DNA of 64,000 nucleotides, taken from NCBI GenBank assembly GCA_030148225.1, contig JASBTX010000009.1, positions 186,001-250,000 of the forward strand, written 5' to 3'. The notes under the pieces are model-generated. The model was not told the origin of the DNA and ran no database searches. It worked only from the letters and a program-made list of their open reading frames with translations. This document shows positions 1-9,104 of this stretch, piece by piece (position 1 is the first letter of the stretch; each line of letters starts with the position of its first letter). A program made the translations under genes and the position numbers. This stretch comes from Paracoccaceae bacterium. Its GTDB lineage: Bacteria; Pseudomonadota; Alphaproteobacteria; Rhodobacterales; Rhodobacteraceae.

Positions 1-36
1 CGCATCGAGTATATCGCGCTGATGGGGATGGAGTGA
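1..36 (+). CDS. C-terminal end of a truncated gene, unidentified
   Basis: An open frame enters from the left edge and ends at a TGA at 34-36, reading RIEYIALMGME before the stop. Only eleven residues are visible, too few to assign a family. It would run convergent to the AAA+ ATPase gene on the other strand, with about 125 bases between the two stop codons. The reading frame is plausible but could be chance. Confidence 0.3.
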   Translation, partial: RIEYIALMGME

Positions 37-160
37 CCAACCGCGGGCGGCGAACCACGCATCAAATGCCGGGGGCAGGGACATGGGCCCGTTCTAGCCG
101 GATCAGCAACGAAATGAAAAGCGGCGAACGCGTTCGACTGCCGCGCCCGGGGCGCAGGGC

Positions 161-1474
161 CTATTTCGCGATTTCTTCGTCGCGCACGAACATATTGCTC
201 CAGGCCGCTTCCAGCATACCGGGCGTCATCTGATAAGGAATGCCTTCAAATTCGCAGATCGCGATTAGCTGGTCGATCAAAAAGACTGGCTGATAATTGG
301 CAAAGTTGTTGTCGATCGTGGGGTATTTGGTCTGCATGAGATAGATGAGGCTATCCTCATCCAGCGGCATGCCTTTTTTCTTGGCCACGAGCGCGAATAT
401 CTTGAGAAATCCTTCGGCGTCGGGGCCGTCAATCTTGATCTTGTGGGCGATGCGGCGCAGCGCGGCGCCGTCAAAAATTTCGTTCGGGTGATAGTTGGTT
501 GAAAACACCACAAGTGTATCAAAAGGCACCATGAATTTCTCGCCCGATTGCAGGGCAAGGATGTCCTCGCCCCCCTCGAGCGGGACGATCCAGCGGTTGA
601 CGAGCGCCTGTGGCGGGTCTTCCTGCCGGCCAAGGTCGTCGACGATAAAGAGCCCGCCATTTGATTTGAGCTGCAATGGTGCCTGATAGGTGCGGGCTGT
701 CGGATTGTATTTCAGGTCCAGCATGTCGAGCGTCAGTTCACCGCCGGTGATGACGGTGGGGCGCACGCAATACACATAGCGCCGGTCAAATTGTGCGCCG
801 GTCCTGCGCAGGCTGTTGCCTTGCGTTTCTTCGATGCCGACCGGTGTGTGAATGATCGGATCATAAACCGAAATGATCTGCCCGGAATATTCGATGGCCT
901 GTGGAACATAGATCGTGTCGCCAAGCGCGTCGCGGATGCCGTTCGAGATCGAGGATTTGCCGTTGCCGGGCGGGCCATACATCAGGATCGATTTGCCCGA
1001 CGTAACGGCGGGGCCCAGCTTGTCCAGCAGGCCGGGCGGCAGGATCAGATGCCCCATCGCGGCAATCAGTGCCTGCCGCGTGAGCCTGATCTTGCGGATC
1101 GACTGTGCCTCGACCTGTTTTTCGTAGGCGGCAAGCGGCACGGGCATCGCGCCGTAATATTCAGACTGAGCCAATGCATCCAGCGCGCGCGCCTTGCCGG
1201 CATCAGAGAGCTGATAGCTCATCTCATTGCTGGCGGCCGCGGCACTGAGCGTCCCCATCGCCTCGATCAGTTTCTGTTCGCGCGCCATATCGATCAGTTC
1301 CTGCGTCAGGGGCAGGGATAGCGCGATGCTTTTTGAAATGTCGGTTGCGCGTTGCAGATTGCGCCGAAAGATTGTCTTGAGAAGGATATCACGCATCATG
1401 ACCATGGTCAGACCGGTTTCATCCAGCGTCTTGGGTGCGCGCGGGGCCATCTGGTCAATATTCTGAACGTTCAC
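161..1474 (-). CDS. AAA+ ATPase, last gene of the Tad pilus locus
   Basis: A 437-residue protein. Residues about 20-110 look like a small helical, winged-helix-like domain (LSDAGKARALDAL near the end). The AAA+ core follows, with Walker A GPPGNGKSS at 167-175 and a Walker B-type LFIVDD at 275-280. A later FSTNYHPNE segment resembles sensor 1, and the GAALRRIAHKI segment holds paired arginines. There is no signal peptide or membrane segment, so it should be cytoplasmic. It is the last gene of the leftward Tad cluster, about 110 bases downstream of the prepilin peptidase. Its role is not known to me; a remodelling or regulatory ATPase tied to pilus assembly is inferred from position only. It is not a TadA/PilT-type secretion ATPase. 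Confidence 0.8.
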   Translation of the reverse strand: MNVQNIDQMAPRAPKTLDETGLTMVMMRDILLKTIFRRNLQRATDISKSIALSLPLTQELIDMAREQKLIEAMGTLSAAAASNEMSYQLSDAGKARALDALAQSEYYGAMPVPLAAYEKQVEAQSIRKIRLTRQALIAAMGHLILPPGLLDKLGPAVTSGKSILMYGPPGNGKSSISNGIRDALGDTIYVPQAIEYSGQIISVYDPIIHTPVGIEETQGNSLRRTGAQFDRRYVYCVRPTVITGGELTLDMLDLKYNPTARTYQAPLQLKSNGGLFIVDDLGRQEDPPQALVNRWIVPLEGGEDILALQSGEKFMVPFDTLVVFSTNYHPNEIFDGAALRRIAHKIKIDGPDAEGFLKIFALVAKKKGMPLDEDSLIYLMQTKYPTIDNNFANYQPVFLIDQLIAICEFEGIPYQMTPGMLEAAWSNMFVRDEEIAK

Positions 1475-1581
1475 CGTATCATCCTCGGGCTGTCTGTTCT
1501 TGTCCTTGCACTCAACAATCTTAAAAAAATGGCCTCATCATGGCAGTTTATGTGTTTCGGCCAGTGGAATCGGGTGTCTGG

Positions 1582-2085
1582 TCATCCGCCCGCTCCGCGC
1601 AGCACGGAAAGCAGCAGATAGGCAAAGAGCGTAAAACTGATCGCCAGCCCCATGGGAAAGAGTCGCTCTTCCTGCCACGATTTCCAGTCTGGCGTGGCCC
1701 GCTGCATGGCGGGGATGAATTTGAAGATGCGGTGCGTGACAAAGGCCGCCAGCAAAACGCCGGAAAAGAGGAAGATCACAGGCATCGTGTCTTCGGGGGC
1801 GATGAATGGTGCCATTGCCGCGGCATATTTCGCATCCCCCGCACCCAGCACCCCGGCAGCGTTAAAGAGAATGCCCAGCACCAGGACGATCAGAAACTGC
1901 AGCCAGCGCCAGAGATAGACATCAAAGCTGAAGGCAAAGGGACCGATCACCAGAAAGATCAGCATCAGCGCCAGCACGGCCTGGTTCTTGATGAGCATGA
2001 ATTTCATGTCGGTCCACGACACATAGATCGTAAGAAGCGCGACAAAGGGCAGGAACCAGATCGCCTCGGCGAAGGTGGTGTTCAT
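1582..2085 (-). CDS. cpaA: Prepilin peptidase, CpaA/TadV family
   Basis: Small type IV prepilin leader peptidase of the A24 family, an inner-membrane aspartyl protease that processes Flp prepilins. The protein is about 167 residues with several hydrophobic segments. The two family aspartates are visible: one in the SWTDMKF segment near residue 30 and one in GAGDAKYAAA in the middle, the latter matching the GxGD motif. A GTG at 2100 would add five residues, but the ATG at 2085 follows the stop of the upstream TPR gene more naturally. It lies inside the leftward Tad operon, so processing of the two Flp-like proteins encoded at 11.7-12.2 kb is its expected job. Confidence 0.9.
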   Translation of the reverse strand: MNTTFAEAIWFLPFVALLTIYVSWTDMKFMLIKNQAVLALMLIFLVIGPFAFSFDVYLWRWLQFLIVLVLGILFNAAGVLGAGDAKYAAAMAPFIAPEDTMPVIFLFSGVLLAAFVTHRIFKFIPAMQRATPDWKSWQEERLFPMGLAISFTLFAYLLLSVLRGAGG

Positions 2086-2089
2086 GCCG

Positions 2090-2941
2090 TCAGCTTTCAC
2101 TTTCCAGCGTTCTGAGGCTGCGTACGGCAGCCTCGAAATGCTGGGGATGCGTATCTATGGCATCTTTTAGCAGGCCCCGGCCCGTCGCGCTGTCACCCTG
2201 TTTTATCGCCGCAAGCGCCATCGTATAAAGAAGCTGCGCGCGTTCGACCTGGGTCATGGGCACGACCGGCAACTGATAATTGCGTTGTGCCGCACGGGCG
2301 AGGACCAGATTGTTCTTGGCCGTAAACAACTGATCTTCGTAAGTAATTGCCTCAACAAACAGCTTTTCCGCTTTGACATATTCCCCGCGCGTAAGTTTCG
2401 AATAGCCCCAGTTATTCAAAACGGTGGCGGGTTTTGTGGTCAGGCCAACGGCGGTTTCATAAAAGCTGTCTGCCTTTTTCCACTGCTCCTTGCTGTCGGC
2501 GATCATCGCCTCAAGACGGTAGCGTTTGAATGTTTCGTGGGTGGGGGGCACTTTGTTCAATTCGGCCTCGGCCTGATCCCACTCACCCGTTCGGATCAGC
2601 GCATCGGCATATTCGACACGGTCATTGTCGTTGGCGCCGTCCATGTCCAGTATCGTGCGATACACCCCGACGGCGCGTTCGGGTTTCTTGGCCCGGATCA
2701 GTGATGTGGCAAGCCCGCGCTGCAGATCGATCCGATCCGGCAATTCTTCGGTGGCGCGGCTGAAATAGGCCACTGCTTCGTCCGGGTCGCCAGCGGTCAG
2801 CATCACCTCGTTCAGGTTTGATTCGTCGATCACGTTGACGCTGTCCAGCGCGCGGTCGACATCGGCATTACGTGATTGCTCGCACGAAGAAAGAACAATT
2901 CCACCTGCAAGGCAGATTGCAATCGTCACGGGGTGGCGCAT
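2090..2941 (-). CDS. Tetratricopeptide-repeat lipoprotein of the Tad locus
   Basis: A 283-residue protein beginning with a lipoprotein signal whose lipobox ends in LSSC (cysteine at about residue 20), so it should be a lipid-anchored periplasmic protein. The rest is built of TPR-like helical pairs, for example DEAVAYFSRATEELP and EYVKAEKLFVEAITYE. It is the second of two consecutive TPR lipoprotein genes and resembles TadD, which is needed for outer-membrane secretin function in Tad systems. The stop codon is just upstream of the prepilin peptidase start, so translational coupling is likely. Whether this gene or its neighbour at 2972 is the true TadD orthologue cannot be decided here. Confidence 0.85.
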   Translation of the reverse strand: MRHPVTIAICLAGGIVLSSCEQSRNADVDRALDSVNVIDESNLNEVMLTAGDPDEAVAYFSRATEELPDRIDLQRGLATSLIRAKKPERAVGVYRTILDMDGANDNDRVEYADALIRTGEWDQAEAELNKVPPTHETFKRYRLEAMIADSKEQWKKADSFYETAVGLTTKPATVLNNWGYSKLTRGEYVKAEKLFVEAITYEDQLFTAKNNLVLARAAQRNYQLPVVPMTQVERAQLLYTMALAAIKQGDSATGRGLLKDAIDTHPQHFEAAVRSLRTLESES

Positions 2942-2971
2942 GTTCTGCGTCCTTTTCCTGCTCTCACCTTC

Positions 2972-3526
2972 CTAGGGTAGGGTACTCAGCTTGTAGGTGC
3001 CGGTCCCGGTTGTTGTTAACAGGAAGGTACTGTCCTCACCGGCACTATAGTTCTTGTTGTCGATTTTTGCGATAGCAAGGCGAAGATTTTCGCGGATGTG
3101 ATCTGTTTGCCCGTTATCAAGCGCATAGGCGGTGCGAAACACCTCTTTCGCTTCTCCGATCTCGCCCTTTTCCATCAGCACGACACCCAGATTATTCCAT
3201 GCCGGAACAAAGGATTTGTCCTGACTGATCGCATTGCGAAGGAGCTGTTCAGCCTGCCCAAGACGGCCCAGCCGCAGATTGGCCGATCCGATCGAGGTGA
3301 TGATTTCCGGATTTGCGCCTTCTTCTGAGGCGGCCCTGAGATAGGATTTCAGCGCCAGTTCGTATTCACCGGCTGCCATCAGACGATGACCAACTGTCAG
3401 GCCGTCAACACTCGCGCGGGTGACATCCTGACCGGTGGGGCCGGTATCGACCGGGTTCAGATTGCCCGACTGCCCGCAGGCTGCCAGCAGGCCGAGTATC
3501 AGTAATGTTGGTCCCCACCGCTTCAT
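2972..3526 (-). CDS. tadD: TadD-like tetratricopeptide lipoprotein
   Basis: A 184-residue protein starting at MKRWGPTLLILGLLAACG, a clear lipoprotein signal with lipobox LAAC. An upstream in-frame ATG at 3577 would overlap tadC and place 17 residues before the signal, so the internal ATG is preferred. TPR motifs are visible (GEYELALKSYLRAAS, GRLGQAEQLLRNAI, PAWNNLGVVLMEKG). TadD proteins are outer-membrane pilotin-like factors that help secretin assembly in Tad secretion. The start is only ten bases after the tadC stop, and the next gene is a second TPR lipoprotein about 30 bases downstream, so all belong to one operon. Confidence 0.88.
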   Translation of the reverse strand: MKRWGPTLLILGLLAACGQSGNLNPVDTGPTGQDVTRASVDGLTVGHRLMAAGEYELALKSYLRAASEEGANPEIITSIGSANLRLGRLGQAEQLLRNAISQDKSFVPAWNNLGVVLMEKGEIGEAKEVFRTAYALDNGQTDHIRENLRLAIAKIDNKNYSAGEDSTFLLTTTGTGTYKLSTLP

Positions 3527-3536
3527 GATCGCCGTC

Positions 3537-4502
3537 CTAGTTAAAGTTCTGTACGATGGAATAGACCGAGGGTCCAACCATGATGATCAAAAGAGCGGGC
3601 ACACAGAACATCATCGTGCCCAGCGTCAGCTTCGTCGGCAGAACATTGGCCTTTTCCTCGGCCCGCATCACGCGTTTGTCGCGCATCTCTTCGGAATAAA
3701 CCCTCAGCGCCTCGGCAATCGAGGTGCCGAAATTGGTGGACTGGATCAGCACGGTGACAAAGGACTGGATATCCTGAACGCCGCAGCGCTCGCCCAGATC
3801 CTTGAAGACCGTGGTCTTGTCCTTGCCGGCTTTGATTTCATAGGCCACGATTTCCAGTTCATCGGCCAGATCGGCAAAGCCTGAACGGATCTCCTGACTG
3901 ACCTTGATGATCGACTGGTCCATGGACTGACCCGCCTCGACACAGACCAGAAGAAGGTCCAGCGCGTCAGGAAAACCGGCCTCGATTTCCTGTTTGCGGG
4001 TCGCCTGTCGGCGCGTCACCCAGTATTTCGGGGCCATGTATCCGACACCGCCGGGGATGGCGATATACATCATCAATGTCTTGGGCGCGAAATCCCCGTT
4101 GGCCATTGTATAAAGCGCACCCAGGATCAGCCCCGCAATCCCCAGCGCGAACTGAAGAAAATGATAGGTCTGGACGGCTGATTTCGACGTATAGCCTGCC
4201 TGCAGCAGTTTAAGCTTGATGGCGGAGTATTCCTCGGCGTCCTGCGGCTCGAGAAATCCGGCGAATTTATCGAGTTGATCCGAACCCTTGTTGCTCTCGC
4301 GCAGCGACTTGCGCTTGCCATCGACAACGGTTTCGGTCTTGGTTTCCTTTTCGGCCTTGTTCAGCTTGGTGAACGGATCGTTCAGGTTGGACATATAGAT
4401 CCAGCCCGCGATGCAGATCAGGACAAATCCCAGCGCACCCACCACGATCAGCGGCCCAAGCTCTCCGAAAATGGAAACCAGTATTTCGTTGATTGCGGAC
4501 AT
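3537..4502 (-). CDS. tadC: Tad pilus inner-membrane platform protein TadC
   Basis: A 321-residue integral membrane protein of the GspF/PilC type (T2SSF domain in the C-terminal half: PDALDLLLVCVEAGQSM, then a helical stretch ending in KANVLPTKL). Hydrophobic segments are seen near the N-terminus (PLIVVGALGFVLICIAG), in the middle and at the C-terminus. TadC pairs with TadB to form the membrane platform on which the TadA ATPase acts. The gene directly follows tadB with nine bases between, as in other Tad operons. Length and order are typical. Confidence 0.95.
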   Translation of the reverse strand: MSAINEILVSIFGELGPLIVVGALGFVLICIAGWIYMSNLNDPFTKLNKAEKETKTETVVDGKRKSLRESNKGSDQLDKFAGFLEPQDAEEYSAIKLKLLQAGYTSKSAVQTYHFLQFALGIAGLILGALYTMANGDFAPKTLMMYIAIPGGVGYMAPKYWVTRRQATRKQEIEAGFPDALDLLLVCVEAGQSMDQSIIKVSQEIRSGFADLADELEIVAYEIKAGKDKTTVFKDLGERCGVQDIQSFVTVLIQSTNFGTSIAEALRVYSEEMRDKRVMRAEEKANVLPTKLTLGTMMFCVPALLIIMVGPSVYSIVQNFN

Positions 4503-4510
4503 CTCTGGCC

Positions 4511-5479
4511 TCAGACTTTAATATTCACCATCATCCGCATGAAGATGATGTTCACGACAAGAAGGATGGCAACGATGATAACGGCCGGGATAAAGGCCGA
4601 GGTCGTCTTGACCTCGTCATAATAATCCGGAACCACGACATTGACGGCCAGCGCTGCGGCAATAGGAAAGCCCGACAGGAACATGCCCGAAAACTTGGCC
4701 TCGGATGTGATCGCCTTGACGCGCCGAAAAAGCTTGAAACGCGACCGGATCACATAGCCGAGACCGGCAAGGATTTCGGCGAGGTTACCGCCCGATTTTT
4801 GTTGAATACCCACCGCGACGGCCAGAAAGCGAAGGTCCTGGCTGTCCATACGCTCGGCCAGTTCCTTGAGCGCTTCGGTGATATCGCCGCCATAGGCCGC
4901 TTCATCGGCAATGAAACCGAATTCCGTACCCAGCGGGTCCTGCACCTCTTCGGCGACCGAACCGATGGCCGATGAAAACGGATGGCCAACCTTGAGCGAA
5001 CGCACCATGAGGTCGATTGCTTCGGGCAGTTGCTCTTCCAGCATGGCCGAGCGTTTCTTGGCCTTGTTGTTGACCCACATATAGACCCCGCCAACCCCGA
5101 CGCAGAGCGCGACGATGGCGCGAACCGGCAGTGCCGCTTCGGTGCCGAACGACAGGCCGAAGAACACGAAAACGGTAATCCCGATCATGATCGTGACCAG
5201 TTGCTGGGGCGAGAACGCGATATTGGCGCGCTGTGCGCGGTTGGCCAGAATGGAATAAAGCGGGATGCTGGTGCCGGAAATATGCTGGCTCATCTCCTTG
5301 CGGAGCTGTTCCAGCACCTCCTGGCGCTGGGCGCCTTTGTCCATCATCTCGAGACGACGATTGACGCGGCTGTTCAGGCTGATGGATTTGCCAAATACCG
5401 TCAGGTACAGACCCTCGACCAGCAGGATGACACCGATAAAGATGCCGATGTAAATGATTGCTTCGACGCCGAAACTCAT
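4511..5479 (-). CDS. tadB: Tad pilus inner-membrane platform protein TadB
   Basis: A 322-residue membrane protein of the GspF family. It has an N-terminal hydrophobic segment (IIYIGIFIGVILLVEGLYL), a central pair, then the T2SSF-type domain with LPEAIDLMVRSLKVGHPF and FLAVAVGIQQKSGGNLAEIL. This last motif with its QQ-GG pattern is characteristic of the family. It forms the assembly platform with TadC. The start lies six bases after the tadA stop on the same strand, and the product precedes tadC, the standard Tad order. Confidence 0.95.
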   Translation of the reverse strand: MSFGVEAIIYIGIFIGVILLVEGLYLTVFGKSISLNSRVNRRLEMMDKGAQRQEVLEQLRKEMSQHISGTSIPLYSILANRAQRANIAFSPQQLVTIMIGITVFVFFGLSFGTEAALPVRAIVALCVGVGGVYMWVNNKAKKRSAMLEEQLPEAIDLMVRSLKVGHPFSSAIGSVAEEVQDPLGTEFGFIADEAAYGGDITEALKELAERMDSQDLRFLAVAVGIQQKSGGNLAEILAGLGYVIRSRFKLFRRVKAITSEAKFSGMFLSGFPIAAALAVNVVVPDYYDEVKTTSAFIPAVIIVAILLVVNIIFMRMMVNIKV

Positions 5480-5484
5480 GTCGA

Positions 5485-6921
5485 TTACTCCCCGCGGGTC
5501 GGTTCGTATATGTTGGCCGGCAGGTCATAGCCCCACTGGCGGAAACGCTCGGCATAATGCGAGCGCATGCCGGCGGCAGTGAAATGACCGATGATCTTGC
5601 CACCCGGGCCAAGGCCGGTGCGCTGAAAACGGAAGATTTCCTGCATCGAGATAACTTCGCCCTCCATGCCTGTGATTTCCGTGACCGAAATCATCCGGCG
5701 TGAACCGTCCTGCAGGCGGCTGGCCTGCACGATCAGGTTGACGGCCGAGGCGATCTGGGACCGTACCGCCTTGAGCGGCATTTCGATCCCGGCCATGGCG
5801 ACCATGTTTTCAAGGCGGCTGACGCCGTCGCGGGCCGAGTTGGCGTGGATCGTGGTCATTGAGCCGTCGTGGCCTGTATTCATGGCCTGCAGCATGTCGA
5901 TGACTTCCTCACCGCGCGTCTCGCCGACGATGATGCGGTCGGGGCGCATCCGGAGGGCGTTGCGCAGACAGTCGCGCTGGGAAACCTCGCCTTTGCCCTC
6001 GACGTTGGGCGGGCGGCTTTCCATGCGGCCCACATGCTCCTGCTGAAGCTGAAGTTCCGCCGTATCCTCGATGGTCAGCACACGTTCGGCGTTGCCGATG
6101 AACGACGAGAGCGCGTTCAGCGTGGTCGTTTTACCCGAACCGGTACCGCCCGAGACGATGATGTTCAGACGACAGGCAACCGCCGCCTCGAGATACATCG
6201 CCATGTCTTCCGAAAAGGCGTCGAACTGGACGAGGTCGCGAATGCCGAGCTTGTCCTTCTTGAACTTACGGATGGAGACGAGCGAGCCGTCAACCCCGAT
6301 GGGCGGGACCATTGCGTTGAAACGTGACCCGTCGGCCAGACGGGCGTCGACATAGGGGTTGGATTCGTCAACACGACGACCCACGGCCGATACGATCTTG
6401 TCGATGATGCGCAGCAGATGTTTTTCATCGCGAAAGGTTATCGGCGATTTTTCCAGCTTGCCGGCGCGTTCGACAAAAATGCTCTTGGGGCCGTTGATCA
6501 GGATATCGTTAACCGTCTCATCTTTCAGAAGCGGCTCGATCGGGCCCAGGCCCGTCACTTCGTCATAGAGGTCCTGATGCAGGGTGGCGCGCTCTTCCTT
6601 GTTCAGGACAAAGCCCATGTCGTTCAGGGATTCCGCGCAGATTGCCGAAATCTCGGCCCTGAGATCCTGCTCGGAGGCATGTTCAAGCGCAGACAGGTTC
6701 AGGTTCTCAAGCAGCGCCTTGTGCAGCTCGACCTTGACTTCGGTCAGCTTCTCGCGCCGCTTGGCCTCTTTGTCGGGCGGGGCAGGGCGCGCAGGTGTAC
6801 GGGCGGGCTCGACCGTCTGTGCGCGAACCGGCGTGTTCGGCGTACCCCGGTCAGCCCGCGGGGGCGGGCTTGCGGGGTGGGGTCTGTTGGGTGTCTCGGT
6901 TTTTTTATATTTTGAGAACAT
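5485..6921 (-). CDS. cpaF: Tad pilus assembly ATPase TadA/CpaF
   Basis: A 478-residue type II/IV secretion ATPase of the GspE/VirB11 superfamily that energises Flp pilus assembly at the cytoplasmic face of the inner membrane. Residues 1-55 are a proline-rich low-complexity tail. An N-terminal helical domain (about 60-250) precedes Walker [10 protein letters not shown] at 258-266. An Asp box ([12 protein letters not shown]), a Walker B region ([12 protein letters not shown]) and a His box ([11 protein letters not shown]) follow in order. All catalytic motifs are intact. It sits between cpaE and tadB with short gaps, so co-transcription is expected. Confidence 0.96.
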   Translation of the reverse strand: MFSKYKKTETPNRPHPASPPPRADRGTPNTPVRAQTVEPARTPARPAPPDKEAKRREKLTEVKVELHKALLENLNLSALEHASEQDLRAEISAICAESLNDMGFVLNKEERATLHQDLYDEVTGLGPIEPLLKDETVNDILINGPKSIFVERAGKLEKSPITFRDEKHLLRIIDKIVSAVGRRVDESNPYVDARLADGSRFNAMVPPIGVDGSLVSIRKFKKDKLGIRDLVQFDAFSEDMAMYLEAAVACRLNIIVSGGTGSGKTTTLNALSSFIGNAERVLTIEDTAELQLQQEHVGRMESRPPNVEGKGEVSQRDCLRNALRMRPDRIIVGETRGEEVIDMLQAMNTGHDGSMTTIHANSARDGVSRLENMVAMAGIEMPLKAVRSQIASAVNLIVQASRLQDGSRRMISVTEITGMEGEVISMQEIFRFQRTGLGPGGKIIGHFTAAGMRSHYAERFRQWGYDLPANIYEPTRGE

Positions 6922-6948
6922 GGTTTACTGCGGCCTCTTTGTTGATGT

Positions 6949-8205
6949 CTATGCGGCGACATCCGTTGCTGCGATTTCGTGAACTGACTGCGCGAGTTTC
7001 TGAATTTCCTTGCGCAGCGGGTTTTTTGGGGCCGTCTGCGCAAGCGACAATCCGTGATCATTGGATTGGGTGATCTGCTTGCCACCTTCGGGCAATTGCA
7101 CCTCAAGATCGATTTCCAGGCTCTCGGCCATTTTGCGTACGCGCGATTTCCCCGAGATATCGGTGAATTTCGGCGCCTTGTTCAGCACGTATTTCATCTT
7201 TTCATAGGGCAGGTCCTCGGCCTTGAGGGCACGGACCAGGCGCATGGAATTCTGCGCCGAACGCAGATCAAGCTCGATCAGCGAGAAATAGACATCAGAC
7301 TTGTCCAGCACCGTCTCAGACCATTGGACCAGCGTTGTGGGCATGTCGATGATGACATAGTCGAAATTCGAGCGCGCGCGTTCGATCAGCAGCTCGATGT
7401 CCTCTGGCCCCAGCAAATCAAGCGGCAACAGCTCGGGCGGATTGGACAGGACCTGAAAATTCGCATCAACCGTGACTAGCGCCTGCTGAAATACCTCGTC
7501 ATCCATCGAGGCCACGTCAGACAAAAGCTCGAACACGACTTCGCGACGTGGCAGGTCCAGATATGTTGCCGATGATCCGAACTGCAGATCGAGATCCATC
7601 AGCAGAACCTTTGGATTATCGCCTTTTTCAAGATGCGACAGTTCCCATGCCAGATTGATGGCAAAGGTCGAGGCGCCGACGCCACCGGCCAGTCCATGGA
7701 CCGCGAAAACGGCGCCGTTCCGGGTTGCACGCTGAGACTGACCCTGAGCACCGCCCATCTGAACGGGCACTTCGACCACTTTCTGGACGATGACTTCCTT
7801 AGGGCGGCTGATGCGCTGAATGGCATCCGACAATGCGCCCTGAGGGATGGGGTAGGGGATAAATTCATCTGCACCGAGCCGCATCAGCTGGTGCAGGATG
7901 GCCGGTGACACATCCTTGGTCACAAGGATCACCGCGATATCATATTCCTTGACGGTGTTGATGAGCGTCGCCGCGCGCAACAATACATCTTCGTCCCGAC
8001 CCCAGACGGTGATCGCGACGAATTCAAGCTCTTCCGATTCCGGCGATTTCAGAAATGCCTCGGCGTCATCGAAATTGAGGTCGCCCCAATGTTCACCCAG
8101 TTCGGTGTCCATGGTTTCGACCAGTTGACCAAACTCGCCCAGGTCATGCGCGATCGTGCAGGCAACGATCGGCTTTGGTTCGGTTTCTGTTACTGCGCTC
8201 GACAT
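6949..8205 (-). CDS. cpaE: CpaE/TadZ pilus-localisation ATPase
   Basis: A 418-residue MinD/ParA-type protein. Residues about 10-135 form a receiver-like domain (AVILVTKDVSP, LGADEFIPYP) without obvious need for phosphorylation. The P-loop region reads AGGVGAST at 173-180, a deviant Walker A in which the usual lysine is absent. Later motifs are DLDLQFGSSA and FDYVIIDMPTT. CpaE/TadZ proteins place the pilus machine at the cell pole in other bacteria. The preferred start (MSSAVTETEP) is nine codons inside the longest frame. The gene is between an OmpA-like lipoprotein gene and cpaF, with about 200 bases of non-coding sequence before it, which could hold a secondary promoter. Confidence 0.92.
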   Translation of the reverse strand: MSSAVTETEPKPIVACTIAHDLGEFGQLVETMDTELGEHWGDLNFDDAEAFLKSPESEELEFVAITVWGRDEDVLLRAATLINTVKEYDIAVILVTKDVSPAILHQLMRLGADEFIPYPIPQGALSDAIQRISRPKEVIVQKVVEVPVQMGGAQGQSQRATRNGAVFAVHGLAGGVGASTFAINLAWELSHLEKGDNPKVLLMDLDLQFGSSATYLDLPRREVVFELLSDVASMDDEVFQQALVTVDANFQVLSNPPELLPLDLLGPEDIELLIERARSNFDYVIIDMPTTLVQWSETVLDKSDVYFSLIELDLRSAQNSMRLVRALKAEDLPYEKMKYVLNKAPKFTDISGKSRVRKMAESLEIDLEVQLPEGGKQITQSNDHGLSLAQTAPKNPLRKEIQKLAQSVHEIAATDVAA

Positions 8206-8411
8206 GACGCCCGTAGTCCTTTTCCCAATCACAGAGAGGCAAAACGGAACCCTGTCTGCTTGTTTCCAAGCGCGCCCATCATGCCCCCAACGAGTGCATC
8301 ATCTCCGCGATGCCACCCATTGCACTGGCGTGTTTGTGGCCGTCAAAAATGTTTTGATCAGGGCGAAATTTGGCCCAATGAAAGGTCTTATTGGGATGCG
8401 CCGGCGGGGGC

Positions 8412-9101
8412 TTATTGCGTGGCCGTTGTGGCGGCCAGCTCGGTGGTCGACGTGGTGTTCAGACCATGCTCTGGCGCTGCACTTTCGACATATTTGCGGA
8501 ACACGACCTCGGCATATTTGCCGTTCAGATTGCCGGTTTCCGACCCCACGAACCCGGTGACTTCGGTCACCGTCCGCCTGTTCCGGGGCTCACGCCCCTG
8601 GCTGATGACGACAGGCTGGGTTTCGCCAAAGGACGCGACAGCCTCGAGCCGGGAACGCGATATCCCGCGCGCGCCGAGATAGGCCACGACAGCATTGGCG
8701 CGCTGCAGGCCTAGGCGCTTGTTATAACTGGCTGATCCCACGGCATCTGTATGCCCGTAGACGCGAAAACGAATTTCGGGAAACTGCGCGATCCAGCTTG
8801 CCTGCTTGTCCAGCGCCTGACGCGCCGTTGCATCCAGCTGTGCACTGTTGAAAGCGAAGTTGACCGTGTTGGGAACCTCGTTCTCAAAACGGCGCAACAA
8901 TGTCTCGGTGGCGTCCCGCTTGCCTGTCTGCAACAGCATGTTGTTCATCGTCGGGTTGCCAAAGGCACCCTCGTCCAACTCTGTGCCGACGGGTTGGTTG
9001 AAATTTGAGGTTATGAATTGCTGGTTAAAGCCCTTGCCGCAGGCAGAGAGCACCACCAGCGTCAGGCCGGACAAGATCACGGATGTTTTCATCGTCTTCA
9101 C
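8412..9101 (-). CDS. OmpA-family lipoprotein in the Tad locus
   Basis: A 229-residue lipoprotein with signal MKTMKTSVILSGLTLVVLSACG (cysteine at 21). Its C-terminal half is an OmpA/MotB peptidoglycan-binding domain: NFAFNSAQLDATARQAL, then RVYGHTDAVGS, then NKRLGLQRANAVVAYL. It should be anchored in the outer membrane and bind the cell wall. It occupies the slot between secretin and CpaE where Caulobacter-type loci carry the CpaD lipoprotein, so a role in tethering the secretin to peptidoglycan is a reasonable inference. The gene begins four bases after the secretin stop. Confidence 0.9.
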   Translation of the reverse strand: MKTMKTSVILSGLTLVVLSACGKGFNQQFITSNFNQPVGTELDEGAFGNPTMNNMLLQTGKRDATETLLRRFENEVPNTVNFAFNSAQLDATARQALDKQASWIAQFPEIRFRVYGHTDAVGSASYNKRLGLQRANAVVAYLGARGISRSRLEAVASFGETQPVVISQGREPRNRRTVTEVTGFVGSETGNLNGKYAEVVFRKYVESAAPEHGLNTTSTTELAATTATQ

Positions 9102-9104
9102 CCC

